From assembly GCF_030272615.1 (NCBI RefSeq), contig NC_081409.1:528856291-528920290 (forward strand): a DNA stretch of 64,000 bases. Direction: 5' to 3'. Source of the DNA: Cryptomeria japonica (taxonomy: Eukaryota > Streptophyta > Pinopsida > Cupressales > Cupressaceae). The notes under the pieces are model-generated. The model saw only the letters and a program-made list of their open reading frames with translations. It was not told the origin of the DNA and did not search any database. Positions within the stretch are counted from its first letter, which is position 1; each line of letters begins with the position of its first letter. Position numbers and translations under genes: made by a program. Below, piece after piece: positions 36,418 through 47,967 of the stretch.

Positions 36418-37988
36418 AACTTTTCAACAATATCCTACAAAAGCCTTCAGTGCCAAGGAAGCATATCAACAATAGCTATGCTAAAGGAATCATGAAGTAA
36501 AAATTGTTCACTATAAAAGACCAAATGCATAAGAAGACAAATTTCTACATGAAAAGAAACAATTATGGATATCAAAGTAAGATGGCAGTTTTTCCATCAA
36601 CAAACTAACAGTGATAAAATAGAGAAATATATTTAGTATGTGTGCAAAGATCTAAACCAAGGTTGACAGCATAGAGACCTTTAAGAGATGATAGTGACCA
36701 GACTTCTGGAGCATCATGAATAAGATCTTAATACCTCAAAATCGGTCGAGTAAAAGATCATGGAAATACAGTCTTTCCACTATCAGGAGCCAAAGGAACA
36801 GTGACATACATCAAAGGTTCACATGATTAAGAAATCTACACACTCACACAAGAAACTGAGTATGGGGGATAGAGATTCTAAGATCCAAAATATGATAGCC
36901 AAGGTAATCTTGAAATTCTTGGTCAAAGATTAAAGTTGCAATCCAATTCTTGAAAACAATGAAGACAGTCAGATAGTCTTGTGTAATAGAATGAGGAAAG
37001 GGTAATGAAGATTGTGGAGAAATGTTGAAGATCCAAATGGGTACACAGTCTTCAAAGACAAGCAAAGGCATAGTCATAAAGGATTTTTAAACAGTAAAAG
37101 GGCTCATAAGAAGCATGAAGTTGACAATCCAAAGTGTAAGATCTTCACAAAAAATACAGTCAAGTAGCAGCCCTTGTCAAAAACTCTTTGGCAGTCCTTA
37201 TTTTCATATAAAATTTATACCAAGTGTGTGTCATCATTGACAGAGGGCTATGCAAGGTGGAAATCATGTGTAGGTCCAAAATGAGACTCTGAGCAGTCGC
37301 ATGGGCAATCATTGAATGAATCACAGTGAGCGTAGTGGTACAAGACACATAATGGTAGCATGGTAGGAATTCCACTGTCTTAGTGTCCTGGGATTTGTCT
37401 CATAATAGTCATGAAAACAAGTTGTTGGTTGAAAAATTTGTAAACTAGGAGAGCTTACGAAATTGTGGTTTCAACCATAGCAACACGAGATTAAATATCT
37501 CCTAATTATTAAGGGAAGGCTCCCCCTGTGATTCACTACTCTATTCTAGTAAAATAAGATACAACTTTTTAACTCCTATTCTAACATTGGTAGTACATCA
37601 TCCTATCTTATTTTTCAAGATAGACGTTATTCTTTTCCTCTCTTTCCAAGAAAGAATTTACAATATAGAGAAGCAATAATACATACAATTTCTTTGTTAC
37701 AAATTAACTTGAACAACAAGAACAATATAATATGGATAAGAAAAGAAGAAAACTGTCCATAAAGGTGCAAAGTCCTTTGTTGCTTCTTCGGGATTGGAAA
37801 GAGTGTTTAAGCTCAAAGTCTTAAATTCGTTGTTATCCTATCAACCTTTTACAAATACTTTTGTAACCCAATAAGTTAACTAAGAAAATCAAGACAAAGC
37901 TCAAAGTCTTTAAACTGATTCTTATCTTCACATTCGATATTTCTTTTGTGAAATGATAATATGAAGTGCAAAGTCTTCAAGTTGCTAT
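36418..37988. other. Non-coding host sequence between E and F
   Basis: No credible ORF. From about 37760 a phrase like GTGCAAAGTCTTCAA recurs about every 50-80 bases and resumes after element F at 46889, so the repeat belongs to the host into which F inserted. Confidence 0.5.
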
Positions 37989-39647
37989 TGTTGGCATTGT
38001 ATTGTCATTGATGTCAACCGATAAGTATAGGATGTAACCGGTATGGATGGTTACCAATATACAAGGTATATGCAAGATGCAAGAAGGAGATGTTCACCAG
38101 TAAATAAACATGACCACCGGTAAGCAAGCAAAAGATAACAAAGAAGAGTGTAATCCACCGGTTGGCATGATTATCAAGATGTGCATGACACCGGTATGAA
38201 GGTAGGTGCAATATCATTGGTAAATAGAATTAGTGGATGACTCGGTGTGTTTGATGACAAGTCAAGTTGATCCATCGACAAAACAAAGGAAAGTGGGCAT
38301 GCAAGATAACCGGTAAGGTGACATGTATAGGCAAGGTTAGTGAACTGATGAGCAAGCACCGGTAGTATGTCTTGTTCGGTGAATGCATCTAAACCAACTC
38401 AGTGGATTGAATAAAGGTGAATGTCAACAAGGATGATAGGTGGAAAGAATCCAGAGGTCAGTGAAGTGTCCATCGGCATGGTAGGTGATCAGCAAGTCAA
38501 CTTTAAATAAGGCACCCGTAAATCACGGGTCAATGACAGAAGAAGTGCACCTCGAGGTGGATCAAGATGCAAAAGCTTTTTGGGGATGTAAATCAAGCAG
38601 GACAATCCGATCTTTGTGCTCGTTGGTTGAAGGAAACAATAGAGGCATTAATGGTGAATGACAAAGCAAGGCCAAAAAACAAGTTGCAGGTTGCTAAATA
38701 TAAAAAGAGTGTACAGATGTCATATGAAATGGTAGTGATGTTTGATCTACTACAGATCATCAATCGAGGAGATGAGATCTAATCAGATTTTATACGGATT
38801 GAGTTAGTGGAGAAAATCCCTAGTGTGCCACCGTTTGAACTCTGGTCTTGGCGGGAAAGCCAAGTATAAATATGCAGACCGAAAATGAAAGAAGATGCTT
38901 GATGTCGATAAAGACAGAGTAACTGAGAGAGAAAGAGTGATCAGCGAGAAGATCAAAAGCATGTTGTTGGAGCTATCTGATAGAAAGTTTGAACTGGTAG
39001 AAGGTTTATCAATGGTTTTACCGATAAGGTTAGAGCAACCGGCAAGCTACCAAATAGAACAACAATTTTGTGAACCAACAAGGGACATTCAGGAAGAAAG
39101 TTGTTGAAGGTGAAGGAGAAAAGAGAGTTTACCGATGAAGGGTATGCAAGAGAGAATCGGGGCAGAAAAGGTATAAAGAGAGGACAAAGAACCGACAGAG
39201 AACTGAACAAGGGAGAACCAGTAGAGAAGAGTTAAACCGGTGAAGTATTTTGATTGCAAGAGTTACAAAACTTATATGTAACAAGATTACAAATATTGTA
39301 TTAATCTAATCTATTGTATATCACTGAGTTGGAGCTCAATGTAGGAGTTGGCAATCCTTGGGTTGGTGCCCTAAACTTTGTAATCAATGTTTATTATGAG
39401 GTTGGATTGGAGCAGTAGTCTCCAGTAGCATTTCTTACCGAGGTTTTCCCCACATCGAGTTTTCCTCGTATATTTGGTGTTATGTGCTAAGTATCTTTGT
39501 ATATTTGCATTTGATCACTTTCCTTAGCTCACCGATATATCCTCCTTGTGTTTGATTTGCTAACTAGTACCAAGAGTTAGGTTTAAAAGGTTTAGATTAT
39601 TGGGAATCACTGATTCACCCCCTCTCAATGGTACATTGTGTTCAACA
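37989..39647 (+). mobile_element. Element F, 5' LTR
   Basis: It is 1659 bp and pairs with 45185-46859 with many scattered substitutions. The first 550 bp are dense in ACCGGT-like motifs. A TATAAATAT box lies at 38865-38873. The CCGAGGTTTTCCCCACAT ... GTTTTCCTCG module at about 39438-39470 is shared with other LTRs here. Ends GTTCAACA. Confidence 0.88.
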
Positions 39648-39649
39648 AT

Positions 39650-39661
39650 TGGTATTAGAGC
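39650..39661 (+). other. Primer-binding site of element F
   Basis: TGGTATTAGAGC, two bases after the LTR; one C-to-T change from the standard TGGTATCAGAGC Met-tRNA site. Confidence 0.88.
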
Positions 39662-39720
39662 GTAGGTTCCCAGTCAGATAAGCTTTCTCTAGCTTGGGTA
39701 GATTTTGGTCTTAGAACACA

Positions 39721-41941
39721 ATGGCAAGAAATGAGTCCTCCTCCTCTTCTAAAGCTCCCATGTTTGATGGAACCAACTATGCATTTTAATGCAGAAGAAT
39801 GGAAACATATATGTCCTCTCTAGGATTTGATGTTTGTATGTTTGTAAAGAATGGGTATATTATCCCTAGTGTTCCTCCCACTGACCCAGATGCTAAGAAG
39901 GAGTATGGGAACAATGCAAATGCTAAACATGCTATTCTCAATGGGCTGTCAGATAATGAGTTTGTTAAGGTTATGCATTGCTCATCTGCCAAGGAGACTT
40001 GGGATAAATTGCAGAGATTATTTAAAGGAGATGTCAAAGTCAAAGGGGCCAAGCTACAATCACTAAGAGGTCATCTTGAAGGCTTGAAGATGAAAGATGA
40101 AGAAAAGATTGTAGATTATCTTCATAGGGTAGATGAAACCGTGAACACCATTAGGGGACTTGGGGAAGAAGTTGCTGATGAAATTATTGTCAAAAAGGTA
40201 CTTAGATCACTCACATCTAAGTATGATACTAAGGTCTCTGTTATAGAGGAATCCAAGGATCTGAAAACCTTCACCATGGATGAGTTATTTGGCTCCTTAA
40301 CTGCTTATGAGATGAGGACAACCGGAGAAGGATCTTCAAGGAAAGAGGTTGCTTTCAAATCCATCAAAAAGGGTAAGGAAGAGGTTGCTCATAAAGGATC
40401 CAGTGAAGACTCAGATGCAAAGGTAACAAACTTTTTTAGAAAGCTCAACAAAGGATCTGGTAATTATAAAGGAAAGTTGTCACTCAAATGCTTCAACTGT
40501 GGTAAAATAGGACACTTTGCTACAAAATGTCCCTATAGTGAAACCAATGGAGATGAGCAAAGGAGCTCTAGCAGATCTTTCAGTAAAGACAAAGAGAAGA
40601 AAGTTTACCGACAAGGAAGAAGAAGCTACCGGAAGCAGAACATCCTATATACCATTAAGGATGATGCCCCAGATGAAGAAAGTGCATCAGAAGATGACTG
40701 CCATGATGATGAAAGAGAAGTTAATCTCTTTATGGCACTAGATGAACCAGTTGTTGAAGATGAGGAAGATGAAGACATTGAAGCTGAAGTGGATCTAGAA
40801 GGTGAGCTCATAAGTTCTCTTGAGGAGTTAAGTAAGACAAGAAGAGAACTCAAGAAGGTCAAACTTGTTGCTGCAGAGGAATAAGAACAATTGGAAGAAT
40901 CTCTGGAGGAATCCAAGAAAATAATTTCTGATCTACAACTCCAGTTAGAAGAAGCTAAGAGGATATGTGAAGCTACATCCTCTGAATTGATAAAGAAGGA
41001 AAAGGAGTAGAAAAATCTAGAAGAAGAAATTGTAAGGCTCAGAAAGGAGCTAGACAAGAGTAAGGGTGAATTGAAGATGAGGAGCAAGTATGAGGGCAAC
41101 ACTAAAGCTTTAGACAAGATGATGAGCAAACATAAGCATTCAAAAGACACCGGTGGTTTAGGATTTGAAGAAGGACAATGTTCAAATAGCCAAGACACAT
41201 CCGGTAAGGAGATACAATTTGCTTCTTCAAGTGAAAGTAAAGAGAAGAAAATATATACAGTCAACAAAGATACCAACAAGAAGACCTATGCTGAGGCTAC
41301 AAGAAATCAGCCTGTGAACCGGTATGCTCAAAGCCGGAAGCCTCACACATCGTACCGGTATGCAAATCATAAAATCAAGACCAAGGTGGATAGTGAAGGA
41401 TTCACCAGAATCAACAATATGAGAGGAAGACACCCAATGAGACAAAAGTTTGTTGGTTCAAAGCAACAAGACTGGTATGTACCCAATTTCCATGGTTATT
41501 GCTACCAGTGTAATAAGTTTGGACATAGAGTTGCAGATTGTAGACTGATGAATAAGCCCCCTGTTAGTTTTGAAAGTAGAAACTCTTTTGTTTCACTCCA
41601 CGGTATGGATATTGTTTATTATCGGTGTAATGGATTTGGTAATAGGAGTTTTGAATGTAGGATAAGTCAACCAGTGTCCTACAATAGTTTTAAAGATTCA
41701 TCTTTAAATGTCAATGTGAAATGTTATAACTATCAAGAGTTTGGACATATTGCAAAGCATTGCAAGCATAAGAAAATTAAGCAGAAACAGACAACTCCTA
41801 ATCAGAAATCGGTAGTTAAACTGGAACAAGAAGTTGCAGTAGACAAAAAGAAAGAAGACAAATTGGTTTGGGTTGAGAAAGACAAGAACAAAGCAGAATC
41901 AAGTCTGATTGTGCAGACTGCCCTTCATGCAGAAAGAAGGA
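39721..41941 (+). pseudogene. Element F gag with coiled coil and four zinc-knuckle sites
   Basis: ATG 39721 is 60 bp after the primer site; a TAA lies at codon 23 (after NYAF), then 39799-40884 is open for 361 codons. Visible: METYMSSLGFDV, KETWDKLQRLFKGD, EGLKMKDEEKIVDYLHRVDE (copia Gag fold) and an intact CCHC knuckle CFNCGKIGHFATKC (40489-40530). An acidic stretch and a coiled coil follow (LEELSKTRRELKKVKL), crossing two more stops (40882 and about 41008). From 41071 to 42285 the frame is open again. Three more knuckles occur: CYQCNKFGHRVADC (41500-41541) intact; one at 41620-41658 with Tyr for the first Cys and Asn for His; CYNYQEFGHIAKHC (41722-41763) with Tyr for the second Cys. The extra knuckles are a recurrent feature of SIRE-like elements. 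Confidence 0.85.
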
Positions 41942-42285
41942 ACTTATGGGTTGTAGACAGTGGTTGTTCCAATCACATGACCGGTGACAAAAATAAGTGT
42001 ATTAAGCTTGAAGATGGGAATGGAGGCTCAACAAGATTTGGAGATAACTCCTCCATCAAGATAAAAGGAAAAGGTACTATGAATATAAATGGAAAATTGA
42101 AGGCCCATGATGTATATTATGTGGAAGGTTCGAAGCACAATTTACTAACTGTAAGTCAAATGTGTGATAAAGGTTACAAATTCACTTTTGACTCTACTGA
42201 TTGCCAAATAAAAAAAGAGAGTACCCATAAGATTGTAGCAGAAGGTAAAAGAACTGATGAAAATGTGTACAATCTGAAGGAATGA
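41942..42285 (+). pseudogene. Element F protease
   Basis: In frame with gag: LWVVDSGCSNHMTGD with the catalytic Asp-Ser-Gly intact (Asp codon 41955-41957), then STRFGDNSSIKIKGKGT, DVYYVEGSKHNLLTVSQMCD and GYKFTFDS. A TGA at 42283-42285 stops the frame before the pre-integrase domain. The active site looks intact. Confidence 0.85.
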
Positions 42286-43211
42286 TTTGAGTCCCAATGC
42301 ATTATGGGACAAGTGGATGAGAGTTGGTTGTGGCACAGGAGATTAGGCCACATAAATTTTGATAATCTAGTTGCAGTGAGAAAAAAGGGTTTTGTGAGAA
42401 ATATACCACCAATCATCAAACCGGTAAGCACATTTTGTGATGAATGTGTGAGAGGAAAACACACTAAAGTGAGCTTCAAGACAAAAGAACACAACACCTC
42501 AAGACCACTTGAACTTGTACATATAGATTTGTGTGGTCCAACTAGGACAAGAGCTCTTGCTGGTGAGAGATACTTTATGCTCTTCATTGATGACTACTTA
42601 AGAATGACATGGGTAACTTTCGTATAGGATAAATCTCAATCATTTGATAGATTCAAGATCTTCCGGAAGATGGTAGAAAAGGAAAGTGGATGCAAGCTGA
42701 AATACCTAAGATCTAACAGGGTGGAGAGTTCACATCAAATGAGTTTGAAGATTACTGTGAAAGACATGGAATCAGAAGACAATACTCAACCCCTAGGACA
42801 CCACAACAAAATGGTGTGGTAGAAAGGAAGAACATGACAGTCAAGGAGATGGCTAGAACTATGTTGAATGAGGCAAATTTATCGGATATGTATTGGAAGG
42901 AAGTGGTTCATACTGTAGCATATACTTTGAACTGGGTTCAACTGAGAGCAAACAGTAGGATGACACCTTATGAGCTGTGGTATGACTGGAAACCGCTAGT
43001 CAAGTACTTCAAGGTGTTTGGGAGTAAATGCTTCATTAAAAGAGATCGGGATGGCTTGGACAACTTTGATTCTAGGAGTGATGAAGGTATTTTCCTTGGT
43101 TACTCAACTCACAGTAAGGCCTACAAATGCTATAACAAAATACTAAGAAGAGTCATTAAGAGTGTGCATGTAAGAGTTGATGAGGATATGCATAAAGGAA
43201 GACAAGCATAA
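42286..43211 (+). pseudogene. Element F integrase, one frameshift
   Basis: HHCC domain at about 42316-42455 (WLWHRRLGHINFDNL ... CDECVRGK), then LVHIDLCGPTRTR and MLFIDDYLRMTWVTFV with the catalytic Asp residues, then a TAG at 42625. Near 42718 one base is missing in an AGGG run, and the frame moves. In the new frame GGEFTSNEFEDY and TPQQNGVVERKN carry the catalytic Glu. The C-terminal part is open from 42816 to 43211 (MTPYELWYDWKPLVKYFKVF, DEGIFLGYSTHSKAYKCYN) and ends at TAA. Confidence 0.87.
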
Positions 43212-44396
43212 GTGGACCCGTATGATGATTCTGGTGATGAAGGTGAAGAAGCTCAGTTAGAAAATGAACCGGAAGATGCATCCAATAAGGTCCCTAACTG
43301 ATATGTGCCGAAAAACTACCCAGAAGAGCAGATTTTGGGTAACAAGAGTGATGGTGTGCAGACTAGAAGAAGACTTGCCCAAAATGATGAACAAGTCAAT
43401 TTTTACCTCATGACTGAAATGGAACCTAAGACATTCAATGAGGCTAGCAAAAGTTAGAAATGGATGGATGCAATGGAAGAGGAATTGCAACAGATTGAGA
43501 AGAATAAGACTTGGGAATTAGTTCCTAGACCGGTTGATAAAAATGTCATTAGCACAAAGTGGGTATACCGGAACAAGATGAATGAAGAAGGGAAGATTGT
43601 GAAGCACAAAGAAAGGTTAATGTGCAAAGGATATTCTCAAGTAGAAGGTATTGATTTTGAAGAAACATTTGCACCAGTGGCTAGGCTAGAAGCTATTAGG
43701 ATGTTTCTTGCTTTCTCTACCTACAAGGGTTATAAAGTTTATCAAATGGATGTCAAATCTGCTTTCCTAAATGGAATTTTAGAAGAGGAAGTATGCATGG
43801 AACAACCGGAAGGTTTTCTGCTACATGATGATGAAACCTTTGTGTGCTGGTTGAAGAAAGCATTGTATGGTTTGAAGCGGGTTGTAAGAGCATGGTACTC
43901 AAGGTTAGATAAGTATATAAAGGAGCAAGGGTTCATAAAAGGAAGTGCAAACAACAATTTGTATGTTAAAGCAGTAGGAAATCACATGATTATTGTGGTT
44001 GTGTATATGGATGACATAATTTTTGGAGGTAACAAGGACACCCTATGCAAGGACTTTGCCGATCAGATGAAATCAAAATTTGAGATGTCCATTCTTGGAG
44101 AGTTGTCCTACTTTCTTGGTTTGCAAATTTCACAGCAAGGTAAAGGGATATTTATCTCTCAAACCAAGTATGCCAAAGATATGTTGAAAAACTTTCAAAT
44201 GGAAGACGACAAATTAGTAAGTACTCCCATGGTGACCGGATGCAAGCTGAGAAAGGATGATAAATCAACGAAAGTTGATTAGACATTATATAGATCCATG
44301 ATTGGCAGTTGGTTATATCTTATTGCTTCTAGATCAGATATAGTGCAGGCAGTATGCATGGTGGCTAGATTTCAAGCTGCACCCAAATAGTCACAT
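43212..44396 (+). pseudogene. Element F reverse transcriptase
   Basis: An acidic linker with three stops leads to 43464-44282, open for 272 codons: [76 protein letters not shown]. The usually conserved segment before RAWY reads [12 protein letters not shown], unlike the copia consensus. The catalytic motif is [10 protein letters not shown] (44004-44015), with both Asp. It ends with [13 protein letters not shown] and [10 protein letters not shown], then a TAG at 44280. The polymerase core is open but isolated by stops upstream and downstream. Confidence 0.88.
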
Positions 44397-45050
44397 GTGA
44401 ATGCAGTCAAGAGTATATTTCAGTATCTACAAGGGACACTTGATTATGGATTATGGTACCCCAAGCAAGGGGATTTTACCTTACATGCCTACACTAATGC
44501 TAATTGGGCAGGCTACATTGATGACTGGAAGAGCTCAAGTGGTGGTGCATTCTTCCTCGGTAACTGGTTGGTCTCGTGGCACAACAAGAAGCAGGATTCA
44601 GTTTATCTATCTACAGCTAAGGCAAAATATATTGATGTTTCCACATGTTCTCAGGTGCTATGGATGAAGTAGACCCTCAAGGATATTCAAGTAGAGATGT
44701 CTAACCCCATTTCCATCCAGTGTGACAATTCAAGTGCAATTAACATATCAAAGAACTCGGTTATGCACTCAAGGACAAAGCATATTGCCATCAAATATCA
44801 TTTTCTCAGGGAAAAGGTGGAAGATTAGGAAGTTAAGGTAGAGTATGTCCCTACATGTGAACAAGTGGCTAATATCTTCACCAAGCCTCTACCAGTATGC
44901 ACTTTTGTGTATCTGAGACACAACTTAGGAGTTGTGTCACTTTCTTCATGCACTTCATTGTTAATGGAGATCTATGATTTAGGGGGAGTACACTACCATA
45001 CCTATTTGACTCTTGAACCAGTTGATGGTAAAAGGGGTAGATTTGACTAA
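44397..45050 (+). pseudogene. Element F RNase H and end of pol
   Basis: Same frame as the reverse transcriptase: KSIFQYLQGTLDYGLWYP, then HAYTNANWAGYIDDWKSSSG, where the first catalytic Asp of the usual TDADW has become Asn (TNANW). LVSWHNKKQDSVYLSTAKAK replaces the usual Glu-containing segment with Lys/Ala, another loss. After a TAG near 44670 comes CDNSSAINISKNSV, SRTKHIAIKYHFL, a second TAG near 44827 and VANIFTKPLP, the usual pol terminus. RNase H is probably dead. Confidence 0.85.
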
Positions 45051-45172
45051 TGGGGAGATAAGTACATTCTAGGTTGTACCCTTGTCATGGATGTCAAAGG
45101 GGGAGAAATGAATTGATTGAAGAAATGCAGAGAACCGGTTGAAGAAATGTAGAGTATGTTGACATCAATTCC

Positions 45173-45184
45173 AAAGGGGGAGAT
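45173..45184 (+). other. Polypurine tract of element F
   Basis: AAAGGGGGAGAT directly before the 3' LTR. Two similar tracts lie upstream, near 44980 and at about 45096-45107. Confidence 0.88.
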
Positions 45185-46859
45185 TGTTGGCATTGTATTG
45201 TCATTGATGTCAACTGGTAAGTATAGGATGTCACCGATATGGATGGTTACCGGTATACAAGGTATATGTAGGACGCAAGAAGTATATGTTCACCGGTAAG
45301 TAAACATGACCACCGGTAAGCAATAAAAATATAACAGAGAAGAGTGTAATCCATCGATTGGCATGATTATCAGGATGTGCATGACACCGGTATGAAGGTA
45401 GGTGTAATATCACCAGTAAATAGACTTAGTGGATGAATCGGTATGTTTGATGACAAGTCAAGTTGATCCACTGATAGAACAGAGGAAAGAAGGCATGAAG
45501 GATAACCGGTAAGGTGACATGTACAAGCAGGGTTAGTGAACCGGTGAGCAAGCACCAGTAGTATGTCTTGGTTAGTGAATGAATCTAAACTGACTCAGTG
45601 GATTGAACAGAGGTAAATGTCGACAAGGATGATAGGTGGATACCGGGTGGCAAGCATCCAGAGGTCAGTGAAGTGTACATCGACGTGGTAGGTGATGAGA
45701 AGGTTGACTTTAAATACGGCACCCGTAAATCACGGGTCAATGACAAAAGAAGTGTGGCTTGAGGCGGATCAAGATGCAGAAGCTTTTTGGGGATGTAAAT
45801 CAAGCAGGACAACCCAATCTTTGTGCTCATTGGTCCAAGGAAATAGTAGAGGTATTAATGGTGAATGACAGAGCAAGGCCAAAAAACAAGTTACAGGTTG
45901 CTAAATATAGAAAGCATGTGCAGATGTCATATGAAATGGCAGTGATGTTTGATCTATTGCAGATCATCAATTGAGGAGATGAGATCCAATCAGATTTGAT
46001 ATAGATTGAGTTTGTGGAGAAAAGCCCTAGCGTGCCACTATTTGAACTCTAGTCTTGGGGGGAAAGCCAAGTATAAATATGCAGACCGAAAATGAAAGAA
46101 GAAGATGCTTGATGTCGGTAAAGATAGAGTAACTAAGAGAGTAGAGAGTGATCAGAGAGGATCAAAAGCATCTGAGTGTTGGAGCTATCTGATAGAAAGG
46201 TTGAACTGATAGAAGGTTTATTAGATGTTTTATCAGTAAGGTTAGAGCAACTGGAAAGCTACCAAATAGAACAACAATTGTGTGAATCAATAAGGGAGAT
46301 TCGGGAAGAAATTTGCTGAAGGTGAAGGAGAAAAAGAGTGTACCGGTGAAGGGTATGCAAGACAGAATTAGGGAATAAAAGGTATAAACAAAGGACAGAG
46401 AACCAGCAGAGAACTGAACAAGGGAGAACCGATAGAGAAGAGTTAAACCGATGAAGTATTTTGATTGCAAGAGTTACAAAACTCATTTGTAACAAGATTA
46501 CAACTATTGTATTAATCTAATCTATTGTATATCACTGAGATGGAGCTCGGTACAGGGGTTGGTGCTCCTTGGGTTGGTGCCCTAAACTTTGTAATCAGTG
46601 CTTATTGTTAGGTTGGACTGGGGCAGTAGTCTCCAGCAGCATTTCTCACTGAGGTTTTTCCCACATTGGGTTTTCCTCGTATATCTAGTGTTATGTGTTG
46701 AGTGTCTTTGTGTATTTGCATTTGATCACTTTCCTTAGCTCACTGGTATATCCTCCTTGTGTTTGATTTGCTAACCGGTACCAAGAGTTAGGTTTAAAAG
46801 GCTTAGATTATTGGAAACCACTAATTCACCCCCCTCTTAGTGGTACATTGTGTTCAACA
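45185..46859 (+). mobile_element. Element F, 3' LTR
   Basis: It is 1675 bp and pairs with 37989-39647. TATAAATA box at 46073-46080. It ends GTTCAACA followed by the target duplication ACTAT. Confidence 0.88.
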
Positions 46860-46864
46860 ACTAT

Positions 46865-47460
46865 TTCCTTTTCCAAGATAGCACAATAAAGCACAAAGTC
46901 TTCAAAGTGTAACCTTAATATATATATCAGATAACTTTATCTTAAAAATACCAGTATGAAGCACAAAGTCTTCAAAATGATATTATGATCACCAACTCTT
47001 AATTATAACAACAATAGTCAAGATATGACACAAAGTTCACAAATTAACAATTGCCTCTACACTTTAATGATATTCTCTCAACACACATTTACTTGAGTAA
47101 ATAAGAAATTATAACGAAAATGACATAAGAACACTCTCACCATAAACCACAAATGAATCGAACACAAAGTATGGATGCCAAAGCTTTCTTCTTATTTCAT
47201 CAAGTTTGTAAAAAGACAAGAGGAACACAAAGTTTCACTTTTGCACTTCACTTCGACAGAGTTTTGGTATATAGATTAAAGAGAGTAGATCCCTATTACA
47301 AAGAGTAACCTCATATATATACAAGAGGTGTGCTGAGAAAAAACAGGAAAAACTATGACTAATTCAAAGAAGAGTCCTAATTGACTTTGGACTTATGCAT
47401 TGCCTAAGTGAAAAAACTAAATACACAATGACACTTGAGGTGTCAATGTTTTATTAAAAA
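46865..47460. other. Host sequence L right of element F, with CACAAAGTCTTC repeats
   Basis: No coding frame. The phrase AAGCACAAAGTCTTCAAA recurs near 46889 and 46955, and shorter versions (CACAAAGTT) near 47033 and 47225. It continues the series seen left of element F (37765-37975). Confidence 0.6.
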
Positions 47461-47967
47461 ATGTATCTACGATGAGAATTATTAAGTGCCACCAAATACT
47501 CCATTTTGATCCTACTTCATGAATTCCTCGAAGTTTTGCAAAGCTTCTTTCATCAGTGATCAGGTCCTTTTGTGTGAGTTGTAATGGCCTTGACCTAGGT
47601 GATAGAATCTCTGAGCTTCACGTAGCATTTCTTACGCCTCTTCAAAAGTGAGGCTAGATCATCTAGATTAACTTGGATATCCACCAGCTTGTCAATTCAG
47701 GATATTGAAAAAGTTTGTTTATCAGCCTCTTCACCGATCAACAAACTGAAATCTTTAACAATATAATCTTCATGGAGGGGATTTTTATTCTCATTAAAGA
47801 AAGTGCAAGGAAGAGATGAAATTTTTCAATGATGTCTTTCCCTTTATCATTACATTATTTGTGTGCTTTACTCAAATCTTTGATAAGCACCTCAAGAACA
47901 TTCATCTGGTTTTCCAATATCTCTCATTGCTCAATGTACATTTCCCTTGAAGGAACCACTTCATTAT
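47461..47967 (-). pseudogene. Host ORF L, downstream part (after element H)
   Basis: On the - strand the frame that leaves off at 54913 resumes here after removal of H: NNEVVPSREMYIEQ, a stop, EILENQMNVLEVLIKDLSKAHK, another stop, then with a shift near 47830 FNENKNPLHEDYIVKDFSLL and IGEEADKQTFSI, and IDKLVDIQVNLDDLASLLKR. It reads like a helical, acidic, coiled-coil protein. No known domain recognised. See the upstream part at 54913-55573. Confidence 0.5.

Larger units (their letters stand above)
37989..46859 (+). mobile_element. Element F: Ty1/copia retrotransposon, full length but defective
   Basis: TGTTGG at 37989 to TTCAACA at 46859, flanked by GCTAT (37984-37988) and ACTAT (46860-46864), a 5-bp target duplication with one change. 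Order: 5' LTR 37989-39647, primer site, gag with zinc knuckles, protease, integrase, reverse transcriptase, RNase H, purine tract, 3' LTR 45185-46859. LTRs of 1.66-1.68 kb, a coiled-coil Gag tail and extra zinc knuckles fit the SIRE-like group of plant copia elements; lineage not tested. Stops and a frameshift in integrase make it inactive. Confidence 0.9.

Noticed and set aside
38567-38782. A 71-codon ORF (MQKLFGDVNQAGQSDLCARW...) in both LTRs of element F
   Set aside because: Open in both LTRs (again at 45777), but the differences between copies are mostly at first and second codon positions and change amino acids, so I see no coding constraint. It lies upstream of the TATA box.
40626-41279. 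A 217-codon - strand ORF rich in Ser and Leu
   Set aside because: Antisense shadow of the acidic coiled-coil part of gag in element F, which has recognisable zinc knuckles on the + strand.
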